From contig CAMFGQ010000015.1 in the NCBI GenBank assembly GCA_945950065.1, positions 1 to 17,693 of the forward strand: a DNA stretch of 17,693 bases, written 5' to 3'. Below, one piece after another: positions 1 to 7,178 of this stretch (position 1 is its first letter; every line of letters starts with the position of its first letter). This DNA comes from an uncultured Clostridia bacterium (GTDB taxonomy: Bacteria; Bacillota; Clostridia; Peptostreptococcales; Acidaminobacteraceae). The notes beneath the pieces were generated by a model. That model made no database searches and was not told where the DNA came from. It saw only the letters and a program-made list of their open reading frames with translations. The translations under genes and the position numbers were made by a program.

Positions 1-816
1 TCGATGCCTAAATTCATTGAAGGTCTTTTGGGTTAGGGCTTCGGTGAGCTCCCTTGCACGGTCAGGCCTAAAGTTGTAGAAGAGGACGGTGTCTCCTGAG
101 TCAATGACTCCCTGTGGCTCCGTTACAAAGGGCACTACGAATTCATCCAAAACCCCTTCTTCATAGGATTTCTGAATGCCTAGAACAGGATCAAGGAGTT
201 CTCCTTCTCCATATACTATGGCATCATAGGCCTTTTGTATACGTTCCCATCTCCTATCCCGGTCCATGGCATAGTAGCGTCCACTGACTGTGGCGATCTT
301 TCCCACACCTTCTTCCTTCATAAAGGCAACGAGATCTTCTACATCTCTGATGCCACTATCGGGGGGTGTGTCCCGCCCATCTAAAAAGACATGAACGTAT
401 ACATCCTTGATGCCACGTCGTTTTGCTTCAAGCAGTAGGCCTTTTAAGTGAGCACTGTGGGAATGAACACCACCGGGAGAGAGAAGTCCCAAGAAATGAA
501 GTTTACCTTCTCCAACACCACTAAAGGCATCCTCTACATACTCTCGCTGGTAGAAGCTGCCATCGGCCATATCTCTCGTAATGCGTAGGAGGGCTTGATA
601 GACAATTCTTCCCGCACCAATGTTCAGATGGCCAACTTCTGAGTTTCCCATCTGTCCTTCAGGAAGACCTACATCCTGTCCACTGGCTCGCAACATACTG
701 CTGGGATAGTTTTCCATCAGTGCATCAAAAACAGGCGTTTTTGCTGCTTTAACAGCATTTCCTCGCTCGCCTTCATTGAGGCCAAAGCCATCCAAAATGA
801 TCAGGGCTGCTTTCAT
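1..816 (-). CDS. gpmI: 2,3-bisphosphoglycerate-independent phosphoglycerate mutase, N-terminal part (cut by window edge)
   Basis: Interconverts 3- and 2-phosphoglycerate in the cytosol using two metal ions and a phosphoserine intermediate. I translated 272 codons from an ATG at 816-814; full family members are about 510 residues, so roughly the last 240 lie beyond the left edge. Visible motifs are LILDGFG with metal-ligand Asp9, GNSEVGHLNIGAGR with catalytic Ser59, a GGVHSH segment, DGRDTPP, and NFRPDRAR with substrate-binding Arg250 and Arg253. The start lies one base after the tpiA stop, and a GGAG inside the tpiA 3' end serves as its ribosome binding site, so the two are probably translationally coupled. 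It is the last visible gene of the gap-pgk-tpi-gpmI run; enolase commonly follows in clostridia but cannot be seen here. The catalytic serine and long insertion exclude the cofactor-dependent GpmA type. Confidence 0.97.
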   Translation of the reverse strand, partial: MKAALIILDGFGLNEGERGNAVKAAKTPVFDALMENYPSSMLRASGQDVGLPEGQMGNSEVGHLNIGAGRIVYQALLRITRDMADGSFYQREYVEDAFSGVGEGKLHFLGLLSPGGVHSHSAHLKGLLLEAKRRGIKDVYVHVFLDGRDTPPDSGIRDVEDLVAFMKEEGVGKIATVSGRYYAMDRDRRWERIQKAYDAIVYGEGELLDPVLGIQKSYEEGVLDEFVVPFVTEPQGVIDSGDTVLFYNFRPDRARELTEALTQKTFNEFRHR

Positions 817-817
817 A

Positions 818-1558
818 TCAATACTCCAAGAGGGCCATAAAGGAGGCAGGCTTTAGACTAGCTCCTCCAACTAGGGCACCATCAATGTCCTCCATGGCCA
901 TGAGTTCAGCTACATTTTCGGGTTTTACACTACCACCATAGAGAATGGAGGTACTCTGTGCTGTTTCTTCACCATAGAGTTCTTTTAATTCACTTCGTAT
1001 AAAGGCGTTCATCTTCTGTGCGTCTTCACTGGAAGCTGTCTTTCCTGTTCCAATGGCCCAGACTGGCTCATAGGCTAAATGAATCTTCTTCATCTCTTCT
1101 TTTGAGACAGCACCTAGAGCACCTCGAAGCTGAGAAGCTACGACTTCTTCTTCCTTGCCAGCTTCTCTTTCTTCTAGATGCTCTCCTACACAGAGGATAA
1201 CTTCTAATTCATGGGTTAAGGCTTCTTTTATCTTCTTTGCAATGACCTCATCGTCCTCTCCGTAATACATCCTGCGCTCAGAGTGACCGATGAGGGTCAT
1301 GGTTACCCCAAGATCCTTCACCATGGCTGCAGAAACCTCTCCTGTATAAGCTCCAGAAGCTTCCTGATGAATGTTCTGTGCTGACAGTTCAACACCTTCT
1401 GGTAAATGGTCTAGCATGCCTGGTAGACAGACAAAGCTGGGGCAAAGAATAACCCGTTGGTTTTCTTTCTTCTCTACAGAAAGCTCCTTCAAGAAGTTCA
1501 GGGCTTCTGTAGGAGTATGGTTCATTTTCCAGTTACCGGCTATGATCTCTTTTCTCAT
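818..1558 (-). CDS. tpiA: Triosephosphate isomerase
   Basis: Cytosolic TIM-barrel enzyme interconverting dihydroxyacetone phosphate and glyceraldehyde 3-phosphate. At 246 residues it is a normal bacterial length. All catalytic elements are visible: GNWKMN with Asn9 and Lys11, LIGHSERR with electrophile His92, AYEPVWAIGTG with base Glu164 and the mobile loop 6, YGGSVKPEN around 207-215, and the phosphate-binding DGALVGGASL near 226-235. The ATG overlaps the pgk stop in an ATGA arrangement (4 bp), which indicates translational coupling to pgk. It is followed after one base by gpmI. No frameshift or missing key residue is seen. Confidence 0.98.
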   Translation of the reverse strand: MRKEIIAGNWKMNHTPTEALNFLKELSVEKKENQRVILCPSFVCLPGMLDHLPEGVELSAQNIHQEASGAYTGEVSAAMVKDLGVTMTLIGHSERRMYYGEDDEVIAKKIKEALTHELEVILCVGEHLEEREAGKEEEVVASQLRGALGAVSKEEMKKIHLAYEPVWAIGTGKTASSEDAQKMNAFIRSELKELYGEETAQSTSILYGGSVKPENVAELMAMEDIDGALVGGASLKPASFMALLEY

Positions 1559-2736
1559 TTTTCCTCCAGGATTGCAATGCCGGGTAGTTCTTTTCCTTCC
1601 AGCAGTTCTAGACTTGCCCCTCCTCCCGTGGAAATATGGCTCATCTTTTCATCCAGTCCCATTTCGGTGACTGCGGCTGCACTGTCTCCCCCACCAATGA
1701 TGGTGATGGCATCACTTTCTGCTAAGGCTTCAGCAATGGCTTTGGTACCTTTCGCATAGTTTTGCATTTCAAAGACACCTACTGGTCCGTTCCAGACAAT
1801 GGTCTTTGCGGGTTTGATGACTTCTCTAAAGAGTTCGATGGTCTTTGGTCCAATGTCCAGTCCCATCCAGTCTTTTTGAATGTCTCTGCCTTCTGTGTAG
1901 ACGGGTTCTACATCTTTAAATTCAGCAGCTGTAGCAAAATCCACAGGTAAATGGAAGCCAATGTTCTTTTCTTTTGCTAGGTCGAGCATTTTTTTGGCAA
2001 AGTCTACTTGATCCTCTTCTACGAGACTGGTACCTACTTCGTGACCAAGAGCTTTCATAAAAGTATAGGCCATAGCGCCAGCAACGATGATTTCATCGAC
2101 TTTCTCTAGAAGATTTTCGATGACTTTGATTTTGTCGGAAACTTTAGCACCACCTAGAATGGCCAGGAAAGGTCTCTCTGGATTGTCTAGAGCATCATAA
2201 AAATACTTCAGTTCTTTCTCAATCAGAAGGCCGGAAGCTCTTCCCTCTAGTAGCTCAGCTACACCATAGTTGGATGCATGGGCACGGTGGGCTGTACCAA
2301 AGGCATCGTCTACGAAGAGATCTGCTAGCGAAGCAAACTTCTCAGCTAGGGCAGGATCGTTCTTTGTTTCTCCTGCGTCATAGCGGGTGTTCTCCAGTAG
2401 GAGAACATCTCCTTCTTCCATTCCTTCTACCATTTCTTTTACTTTTTCATCCACAACTTCTGGGGTACTGTGAAAAAGAACCTCTTGTCCTAGATGCTCT
2501 CCCAGGCGTTTGGCTACCACTTCTAAGCTCAGTGCAGGATCTGCTCCTTTGGGCTTCCCTAAGTGAGAAGCTAGGATTAACTTTGCACCATGCTCTAGAA
2601 GATAATTTATGGTAGGCAGGGATGCTGTAATTCTTCTGTCATCACGGATTTCTCCCTCATGGAGAGGTACATTGAAATCGACGCGTAGAAAGACTTTTTT
2701 TCCTTTTACGTCCATGTCGCGAATTGTTTTTTTCAT
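1555..2736 (-). CDS. pgk: Phosphoglycerate kinase
   Basis: Transfers phosphate from 1,3-bisphosphoglycerate to ADP, the first ATP-yielding step of lower glycolysis. The protein has 393 residues, typical of bacteria. It shows the N-terminal substrate-domain motifs RVDFNVPL (18-25), ASHLGKPKG (56-64) and LLLENTRY (112-119), the hinge-side GGAKVSDK (195-202), the nucleotide-domain VWNGPVGVFE (314-323) and GGGDSAAAV (348-356). The ATG at 2736-2734 has an AAGGAG site seven bases upstream. Between gap and pgk sits an intrinsic terminator-like hairpin, so pgk may be expressed at a lower level than gap from read-through. The 3' end overlaps tpiA by 4 bp. Confidence 0.98.
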   Translation of the reverse strand: MKKTIRDMDVKGKKVFLRVDFNVPLHEGEIRDDRRITASLPTINYLLEHGAKLILASHLGKPKGADPALSLEVVAKRLGEHLGQEVLFHSTPEVVDEKVKEMVEGMEEGDVLLLENTRYDAGETKNDPALAEKFASLADLFVDDAFGTAHRAHASNYGVAELLEGRASGLLIEKELKYFYDALDNPERPFLAILGGAKVSDKIKVIENLLEKVDEIIVAGAMAYTFMKALGHEVGTSLVEEDQVDFAKKMLDLAKEKNIGFHLPVDFATAAEFKDVEPVYTEGRDIQKDWMGLDIGPKTIELFREVIKPAKTIVWNGPVGVFEMQNYAKGTKAIAEALAESDAITIIGGGDSAAAVTEMGLDEKMSHISTGGGASLELLEGKELPGIAILEEK

Positions 2737-2749
2737 AGATATCTCCTTG

Positions 2750-2772
2750 AAAAAACCCGGTATAAGCCGGGT
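2750..2772 (-). terminator. Intrinsic terminator-like hairpin between gap and pgk
   Basis: On the minus strand a GC-rich stem ACCCGG/CCGGGT with a six-base loop is followed by a run of six T residues. It begins six bases after the gap stop codon, and its T-run ends just before the pgk ribosome binding site. The A-run before the stem could extend pairing with the T-run. It is probably a partial terminator that sets the gap:pgk transcript ratio, or an mRNA stabiliser at the gap 3' end. The plus-strand reading also has a T-rich 3' side. Confidence 0.75.
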
Positions 2773-2778
2773 CTTTTT

Positions 2779-3786
2779 TTATAGTCCTTTGTCAACCATG
2801 TAGTCGCAGAGGTCTACAACACGCTCGGCATAGCCCCACTCATTGTCGTACCAGGCAATTACCTTAAGCATATTTTCTCCCAGTACATCGGTGGAGAGGG
2901 CATCGACGATGGAGGAACGCTTGTCAGCTTTATAGTCTGAGGAAACAAGTGGTTCTTCACTGTAGCCGAGAATACCTTTTAGTTCACCTTCACTGGCTTC
3001 TTTTAGTGCTGCATTGACTTCTTCAACAGTTACTGGTTTTTTCGTATTGACCACAAGGTCTACCATGGATACTGTAGGTGTTGGTACACGAACACTCATT
3101 CCTGAGAATTTACCTTCCAGTTGTGGTAGTACTAGAGCAACAGCTTGAGCCGCACCAGTTGTGGTGGGGATCATGTTAAGAGCTGCTGCACGTGCTCTTC
3201 TTGGGTCTTTGTGCTTGCTGTCTACAAGAACTTGGTCATTGGTGTAGGCATGAATGGTTGTCATCATACCGCGTTCAATACCAAATTTCTCATCCAACAC
3301 TCTTGCTACTGGAGCAAGGCAGTTGGTTGTACAAGAAGCATTAGAAATAATGTGGTCCTTTTCAGGATCATAATCTTGTTCGTTGACACCCATAACGATG
3401 GTAATGTCATCGCCTTTTGCGGGTGCTGTAATCAGAATCTTTTTCGCGCCTTGATCCAGATGGATCTGAGCGCCTTCACGTGTTCTATAACGGCCTGTAG
3501 AATCAATCAGGATATCGATGTTGTGCTCTTTCCATGGGAGATTATCTTCTTCACGTTGATTGCGTACTTCGATTTTTTCTCCATTGACGTATACACAGTC
3601 CTCACCCTTTTCTACGGTTCCGGGAAAAACTCCGTAAACTGAGTCATATTTGAGGGAAGAATAAATACGTTGTACATCTCCTCCATTGATCAGGGCTAGG
3701 TCAAACTTTCTGTCCTTTTGCTCTGCCCAAATACGCACTACTGCTTGGCCGATACGACCAAATCCGTTAATTGCTACTCTTGCCAT
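2779..3786 (-). CDS. gap: Glyceraldehyde-3-phosphate dehydrogenase, type I
   Basis: Oxidises and phosphorylates glyceraldehyde 3-phosphate to 1,3-bisphosphoglycerate. I chose the ATG at 3786-3784 (335 residues, MARVAINGFGRIG) because GGAGGAAATT directly precedes it; the ATG four codons upstream lies within that ribosome binding site. The Rossmann motif INGFGRIGQ is at 6-14, the catalytic SNASCTTNC gives Cys152, and His179 lies in TTIHAYTNDQ. IPTTTGAA and AWYDNEWGY are also present. Unusually, the residue that is Asp in NAD-specific enzymes (end of beta-2) is Gly35, and the Leu-Pro pair before HKD is Ser190-Lys191. Substitutions at these sites mark NADP-using GAPDHs, so dual or NADP cofactor use is possible. 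It lies between rpoN and pgk, and no cggR repressor gene precedes it. Confidence 0.97.
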   Translation of the reverse strand: MARVAINGFGRIGQAVVRIWAEQKDRKFDLALINGGDVQRIYSSLKYDSVYGVFPGTVEKGEDCVYVNGEKIEVRNQREEDNLPWKEHNIDILIDSTGRYRTREGAQIHLDQGAKKILITAPAKGDDITIVMGVNEQDYDPEKDHIISNASCTTNCLAPVARVLDEKFGIERGMMTTIHAYTNDQVLVDSKHKDPRRARAAALNMIPTTTGAAQAVALVLPQLEGKFSGMSVRVPTPTVSMVDLVVNTKKPVTVEEVNAALKEASEGELKGILGYSEEPLVSSDYKADKRSSIVDALSTDVLGENMLKVIAWYDNEWGYAERVVDLCDYMVDKGL

Positions 3787-3836
3787 AATTTCCTCCAATG
3801 CTATTCAGTGTCTACTAAACTTATATACCCATCCTA

Positions 3837-3851
3837 GGGTAAGATTTACCC
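3837..3851. promoter_or_regulatory. Perfect 15-base palindrome between rpoN and gap
   Basis: The plus strand reads GGGTAAGATTTACCC: arms GGGTAA and TTACCC with a three-base centre. It overlaps the rpoN stop codon and lies about 50 bases upstream of the gap start. An AT-rich TATATAAG (plus-strand CTTATATA) lies between it and gap, but I found no convincing -35/-10 pair. It could be a repressor operator for gap or a small hairpin in the transcript. Function is inferred from position and symmetry only. Confidence 0.35.
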
Positions 3852-5138
3852 ATCACGGAAATTTTTCCTCAATAAAGAGGATAAAATCCCCATTTCTTCA
3901 CGATATTTGGCAACGGTTCTCCGTGCCACAATCATTCCATGTTCTTCCAGCTTCTTCGATAAGGTTTCATCACTGTAGGGTTTTTGTTTGTCTTCCTTCT
4001 CAACCAACTCCTCTATCAGACTCTTCACTTGAAGTGAGCTAAAGCTTCTTCCACCTTCACCACCTACGGCACTGGGGAAGAAGTAACTAAGGGGATGGAG
4101 TTGGTTCTCAAAGAGGAGAAACTTCCCATTGATGGCCCGTGAAATGGTGGATTCATGACAATCCACGACTTCAGCTACATCGAGAAGATTCAGTGGAATC
4201 ATGCCCCTGTCTCCTTCATAGAAGAAGTCCCTCTGAAAGTCCAAAATGCTCTGCATCACAGCGATGATGGTTTTTCTTCGTTGAGCAATGGCATCTAAAA
4301 AGAGCTGAGCTCGTTTTCTTTTATCTGAAATATAGACTTTGCTTTTATCATCCAGTTCATCCAGAGATAAACCGGAATAATAGGGACTCACTTGGACATC
4401 GGGATAAACGCGTTCGTTCAAGGAAAGGGTTAGCTTTCCATCCTTTTTTTCAACCAGGATATCCGCCACTAGATGGTTCTGACGCTCCACCTTATGGTAA
4501 GCAAGTCCAGGTTTTGGATCCAGGGACTGAATCAGGACGATGGCTTCTTCAATAACGGAAAGCTCCACATCGAACTTCTTTGAGAGTTTATCCAATCGAT
4601 GAGCAGCAACATCATCTAGATTCTCCATAGCAATATCCACCGCCACAGAGGTATCATGGCCCTGATCACGAAGTTGAAGCACAAGACATTCACTTAGGTT
4701 TCGTGCTCCAATTCCTGCAGGACGAAGATGCTGCAAGATCCACATTCCCTTTTCCATTTCGTCTTCACTAAATCGACTAAAGTAATGATCCAGCAGATAT
4801 TCTTCTACAAGATATCCCTTTCGATTGACATACTCAATGAGGCGTTCAACAAGCCCCCTCTCCCTGTCGCTGACTTCAAGAAGGCTGACCTGGCTTAAGA
4901 GATGTTCGGTTAGGCTAGGTCGATCTTCTACCAAATCCCAGGGAGAGTAACTGGTAAATTCTCTTCGGGGAGATCCTGTTTCACGCACCTCAAGGAGAGG
5001 ATTTTCAAGCACCTCTGCTTCGATCCTCTCTTTTAATTCCATAGAATTGTCTTGAAGAATATCTAAACTGAGCTTGAGTGCCGGAGTTAAAATTAACTGT
5101 TGCTTTTGTTCCAGCACAAGACTCATATCAAGTCGCAT
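3846..5138 (-). CDS. rpoN: RNA polymerase sigma-54 factor
   Basis: Alternative sigma factor that directs RNA polymerase to -24/-12 promoters and needs an AAA+ enhancer-binding activator to open them. The 430 residues are within the normal range. The N-terminal glutamine-rich region I (LEQKQQLILTPALKLSLDIL) is followed by a core-binding domain with RPAGIGARNLSECL. A helix-turn-helix region HESTISRAINGK leads into LSYFFPSAV, and the C-terminal RpoN box ARRTVAKYRE lies at 405-414. All diagnostic parts are present, so the gene looks functional. Its AGGTGG site overlaps the TAG stop of the preceding permease and its ATG lies eight bases downstream, so it is cotranscribed and coupled with a nucleoside transporter. 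In several clostridia rpoN lies just upstream of cggR-gap; here cggR is missing and gap follows directly. Confidence 0.97.
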   Translation of the reverse strand: MRLDMSLVLEQKQQLILTPALKLSLDILQDNSMELKERIEAEVLENPLLEVRETGSPRREFTSYSPWDLVEDRPSLTEHLLSQVSLLEVSDRERGLVERLIEYVNRKGYLVEEYLLDHYFSRFSEDEMEKGMWILQHLRPAGIGARNLSECLVLQLRDQGHDTSVAVDIAMENLDDVAAHRLDKLSKKFDVELSVIEEAIVLIQSLDPKPGLAYHKVERQNHLVADILVEKKDGKLTLSLNERVYPDVQVSPYYSGLSLDELDDKSKVYISDKRKRAQLFLDAIAQRRKTIIAVMQSILDFQRDFFYEGDRGMIPLNLLDVAEVVDCHESTISRAINGKFLLFENQLHPLSYFFPSAVGGEGGRSFSSLQVKSLIEELVEKEDKQKPYSDETLSKKLEEHGMIVARRTVAKYREEMGILSSLLRKNFRDG

Positions 5139-5146
5139 AATACCAC

Positions 5147-6097
5147 CTAACGTTTGGACACGTCGTAGGGTTCGCCAGCTGCCTTAGGTCCAACACTTTT
5201 TCTACTAAAGAGCAGCATGGCTAAAATTGTCAAAATATAAGGTAGTGCAGAAAAAATCTCCGTAGGTACCTTGGATAAGAAAGGAATGTCCCGACTAAAG
5301 ATGGAGAAAATCTGAGAGAAGCCGAAAAAGATTCCAGCCCCAAGTACTCCAAAGGCATTCCATCTACCAAAGATCAGTGCAGCAAGGGAGATAAATCCAA
5401 CACCGTGAATGCTACCAGCTGTGAATTGTGTCGCTTGGGTGAGTACCATGATTCCGCCAGAGAGTCCCGCAAGAAGTCCAGAGATAAGCACACCAATGTA
5501 GCGCATTTTGCGTACGCTGATCCCTACACTATCTACCGCCGATGGATGTTCTCCACATGCTTTTAGACGCAGACCAAAGCGTGTTCGCTTCAAAATAAAG
5601 GCCGTGATCAGCACTAATGCAATGGCCAGATAGAAGGTATAGTACATGCGTTTAAAGAAGAGATCACCGATAATGGGAATCTGTGAAAACACAGGCACAT
5701 TGCTTTTTACAAATCCACGGTTAAAGGTTTGCGTCCGTTGCATGTTGAAAATAATCTGACACATATAAATGGTAAATCCTGCAGCCAACATATTTAAAGC
5801 TGTACCACTGATAACTTGATTGGAACGCAGATCAACACTGGCAAATGCATGAATCAGACTAAAAAGTCCTCCTGCAAGGGATCCAAGCAGTATAGCAATC
5901 CAAGGAGTCCAGGCTCCCAGTGCAGCTTCATTTAAGGGAGTAAAGGCAGCTGCTACAAAAGCCCCCACCATCATGATCCCTTCCAGTGCAATGTTGACAA
6001 CACCACTTCTCTCACTATAGATACCACCTAATGCAGTAACAATAATGGGGGTAGCGTAGATCAGTGAGAGAGTCACAATTGAACTAATGAGATTCAT
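5147..6097 (-). CDS. nupQ: Nucleoside-type ABC transporter permease (NupQ/YufQ-like)
   Basis: Inner-membrane permease of the branched-chain-amino-acid-like permease superfamily (BPD_transp_2), subfamily used by BmpA/NupN-type nucleoside importers. I chose the ATG at 6097-6095 (316 residues, beginning MNLISSIVTLSLIYATP) because AAGGGAG lies seven bases before it; a longer reading frame adds ten hydrophilic residues without a site. About eight to ten hydrophobic segments are visible, with the characteristic SGVVNIALEGIMMVGAF near the N-terminus and GEHPSAVDSVGI in the central loop. It overlaps the 3' end of the partner permease by 14 bp and ends eight bases before rpoN. Substrate is inferred from family resemblance and from its ATPase and permease neighbours; a purine nucleoside is the most likely guess. 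Confidence 0.9.
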   Translation of the reverse strand: MNLISSIVTLSLIYATPIIVTALGGIYSERSGVVNIALEGIMMVGAFVAAAFTPLNEAALGAWTPWIAILLGSLAGGLFSLIHAFASVDLRSNQVISGTALNMLAAGFTIYMCQIIFNMQRTQTFNRGFVKSNVPVFSQIPIIGDLFFKRMYYTFYLAIALVLITAFILKRTRFGLRLKACGEHPSAVDSVGISVRKMRYIGVLISGLLAGLSGGIMVLTQATQFTAGSIHGVGFISLAALIFGRWNAFGVLGAGIFFGFSQIFSIFSRDIPFLSKVPTEIFSALPYILTILAMLLFSRKSVGPKAAGEPYDVSKR

Positions 6098-7178
6098 GTT
6101 TTTTCTCCCTTCTTGATCCCAGGGCATCCAGGACTTTGTCGATACCGTAGCTCATGGCTACAAAGAGAATAATTAGTGCTGATACAATCATGGCTATCTC
6201 TAGAGGAATCCCCGACGCTTGCATCAGGGTTTGGGAACTCTTAAGTCCACCAAAGAGCAGTCCACTAAAGAAGATACCAAGAGCACTGTTACCACCAAGA
6301 AGGGCAACAGCAATCCCATCAAAACCATAGTTCTCAAAAGTAGAGAGCACCCGACCATAGTCGAAGGTTCCAAGGGATAGCATAGCACCAGCAAGTCCTG
6401 CAAAAGCACCTGCAATGGCCATGGAATAGGCAATGCGGCTAGGGACTTTGATACCTGCATACTCTGCTGCATCACGATTGTGACCCACTGCACGGAGTTC
6501 ATAACCAAAGGTGGTCTTTTCCAAAATAAAATGATAGACAATAATCGCAAGGATTACTGCAATAAATCCCCAGTGGAGACGGGAATTTCCTGTGAGTTTT
6601 CGTAGAAAGTCGCTGTGCAGAAGCGAAGATGCATGGAGTGTAACCGTCTTCTGATTATCACTACCAGGAAGAGCTTTAATTAAAAAGTTTCCAAGATAAA
6701 GGGCCATATAGTTCATCATAATGGTAATGACGACTTCATGGACCCCGAATTTAGCTTTTAGGATACCTGGAATCCAGCCCCAAAGTGCTCCTAGAAGCAT
6801 AGCTGCCATAATGGCTAGGGGCACATGGAGAACCAGGGGAAGTTTAAAGAGAATGCCTACAGCTACAGCTCCAAAACTACCAATGATGACTTGGCCTTCA
6901 GCTCCAATGTTAAAGAGACCTGTTCTAAAAGCAAAACCTACAGAAAGACCAGTAAGAATGATGGGTAGTGTGATTTGAATAAATTCCCCAAAATACCGCG
7001 CATTGAAAAAGCCTTCTTTTCCAATGGCTTGTAGATTCATGCCGGTCATAGTGCGAATCAGGGAAACAAAGAACCCCTTTGGACTAATCCCTGAAAGAAT
7101 CATTACGATACTAGCTACTAAGAAAGACAACAGTATGGCAATGAAGGAAAGCGTTAAATGACTTCTTTTCTTATACAA
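6084..7178 (-). CDS. nupP: Nucleoside-type ABC transporter permease (NupP/YufP-like), TTG start
   Basis: Second permease of the heterodimeric membrane channel of a nucleoside-type importer. The 364 residues include an N-terminal membrane helix followed by a GFFVSLIRTMTG periplasmic-side segment, then multiple helices. The diagnostic FRTGLFNIGAEGQVIIGSF precedes the central EVVITIMMNYMALYLGNF segment, and the AVGHNRDAAEYAGI cytoplasmic coupling loop is present. The start is TTG at 7178-7176: AAAGGAGG lies seven bases upstream and no ATG is suitably placed. The start overlaps the ATPase stop by 8 bp (TTGTATAA), typical of translational coupling. Membrane topology and the pairing with NupQ are inferred from the family. 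Confidence 0.9.
   Translation of the reverse strand: MYKKRSHLTLSFIAILLSFLVASIVMILSGISPKGFFVSLIRTMTGMNLQAIGKEGFFNARYFGEFIQITLPIILTGLSVGFAFRTGLFNIGAEGQVIIGSFGAVAVGILFKLPLVLHVPLAIMAAMLLGALWGWIPGILKAKFGVHEVVITIMMNYMALYLGNFLIKALPGSDNQKTVTLHASSLLHSDFLRKLTGNSRLHWGFIAVILAIIVYHFILEKTTFGYELRAVGHNRDAAEYAGIKVPSRIAYSMAIAGAFAGLAGAMLSLGTFDYGRVLSTFENYGFDGIAVALLGGNSALGIFFSGLLFGGLKSSQTLMQASGIPLEIAMIVSALIILFVAMSYGIDKVLDALGSRREKKHESH

Noticed and set aside
3145..3642. 165-codon plus-strand reading frame opposite gap
   Set aside because: It is a shadow of the GAPDH gene with no ribosome binding site and no protein-like features.
3787..3836. TATATAAG as the -10 of a gap promoter
   Set aside because: No -35 element lies at a proper distance upstream; the sequence alone does not support a promoter.
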